Origin: Phenylobacterium sp.
GTDB taxonomy: Bacteria; Pseudomonadota; Alphaproteobacteria; Caulobacterales; Caulobacteraceae
DNA length: 5,757 bases
Assembly: GCA_028698405.1 (NCBI GenBank)
Contig: JAQVDF010000144.1
Span: forward strand, 1-5,757
Direction of reading: 5' to 3'
Position numbers and translations under genes: made by a program. The notes beneath the pieces were generated by a model. The model was not told the origin of the DNA and made no database searches. It saw nothing but the letters and a program-made list of their open reading frames with translations. This document shows positions 5,363 through 5,757 of this stretch, piece after piece. Every line of letters starts with the position of its first letter. The stretch's first letter is position 1.

Positions 5363-5757
5363 ATGTCCAGCTCCATGTAGATCAGCGCGAACACCGCATC
5401 GATCAGGATGATCGAGAAGATGGCGTGGACCACCGCGGCGGTCACCCGCCGGCCGAGCGATTCCACGTCGCCGCCGACCTCCAGCCCCTGGCGGCAGCCG
5501 ATGCCGGCGATCACCGCCGCCATCACCGGCGCCTTGGACATCCCGACCCAGAAGTGGGTGGCGCCCACGTTGTCGGCGATCCGCTGCAGGAAGAAGGCGG
5601 GGCCGAGGTCCAGAACGCTCCACGAGACCATCAGGCCGCCGACCAGGCCGGCGATCATCGCCACGAAGGTCAGCAGCGGGATGGTCAGGAGCAGGGCGAA
5701 GAAGCGCGGGAAGACCAGCGTCTCGAAGGGATCGACGCCCATCGCCTTCATGGCGTC
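5359..5757 (-). CDS. MlaE-family ABC transporter permease, C-terminal part (5' end outside window)
   Basis: The frame is open to the window edge at 5757 and ends at TGA 5359, giving 132 C-terminal residues. The visible part begins D-A-M-K-A-M-G-V-D-P-F-E, the conserved cytoplasmic E-I-D-A-[ML]-x-x-M-G-[VI]-D-P loop of MlaE/YrbE permeases, whose Glu and Ile lie just off the window. It continues with V-F-P-R-F-F-A and several hydrophobic segments: about 19-44, a helix around W-S-V-L-D-L-G-P, a segment with A-P-V-M-A-A-V-I-A-G-I-G-C near the ATPase contact region, and a last helix ending I-Y-M-E-L-D-I. Family members are about 260 residues, or about 370 when an N-terminal STAS (MlaB-like) domain is fused; which form this is cannot be seen. 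The Met at 5751 is an internal residue, not the start. It is the first visible gene of the operon and acts in the inner membrane as the lipid-handling core of the transporter. Confidence 0.92.
   Translation of the reverse strand, partial: DAMKAMGVDPFETLVFPRFFALLLTIPLLTFVAMIAGLVGGLMVSWSVLDLGPAFFLQRIADNVGATHFWVGMSKAPVMAAVIAGIGCRQGLEVGGDVESLGRRVTAAVVHAIFSIILIDAVFALIYMELDI
5371..5374 (-). promoter_or_regulatory. Ribosome binding site GGAG deciding the TTG start of the ATPase gene
   Basis: GGAG on the - strand lies 8 bases before the TTG at 5362, inside the end of the permease gene. With the TTGA stop/start overlap it is the main argument for this unusual start codon. Confidence 0.6.

Noticed and set aside
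5363..5623. Upstream extension of the ATPase frame into the permease gene
   Set aside because: It is an Arg/Gly-rich shadow of the permease, while TTG at 5362 has a ribosome binding site and stop overlap.
1..5757. CRISPR array, tRNA, rRNA, IS or phage genes
   Set aside because: No regularly spaced direct repeats, cloverleaf-like sequences, transposase motifs or integrase motifs were seen on either strand.

Overview
The window is GC-rich, densely coding DNA that looks like chromosome of an alphaproteobacterium. Protein style, heavy G/C at third codon positions, TTG starts and overlapping stop/start codons suggest a Caulobacter/Phenylobacterium-type member of the Caulobacterales. That placement is inference from general appearance; no rRNA or other decisive marker is present. 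I see no phage, plasmid, IS, CRISPR or tRNA sequence.

Left part, + strand, 1-1878. Three tightly packed genes are read rightward: the 3' end of a glutathione S-transferase gene (cut by the window edge), a secreted zinc-dependent S1/P1-nuclease/phospholipase C-superfamily enzyme that starts with TTG ten bases after the GST stop, and a Nudix hydrolase whose ATG overlaps the nuclease stop (TGATG). They are probably one transcript. The last 13 bases of the Nudix gene run into a large imperfect palindrome (1866-1943), the most striking non-coding structure here.

Middle, + strand, 2021-2917. folD, the bifunctional methylene-tetrahydrofolate dehydrogenase/cyclohydrolase of one-carbon metabolism, stands alone behind a 142-base gap that holds the palindrome. 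It is complete and has its catalytic residues, with one substitution in the usually invariant C-terminal PGGVGPMT motif.

Right part, - strand, 5757-3001. A four-gene operon runs leftward and converges on folD: MlaE-family permease (N-terminal part off the window), MlaF-like ATPase, single-pass MlaD/MCE substrate-binding protein, and an ABC-type transport auxiliary lipoprotein of the PqiC type. Each start codon overlaps the preceding stop (TTGA, TGATG, ATGA). Together they should form an envelope lipid transporter: ATPase and permease in the inner membrane, an MCE ring anchored in it and reaching into the periplasm, and a lipoprotein probably on the outer membrane. No MlaC-type periplasmic shuttle and no separate MlaB gene appear within the window.

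Overall this is mostly ordinary housekeeping and envelope-maintenance sequence. I found no convincing new system. The points worth checking are the 78-base palindrome, the mixed ligand set of the nuclease, the FolD motif substitution, and the composition of the MCE operon.
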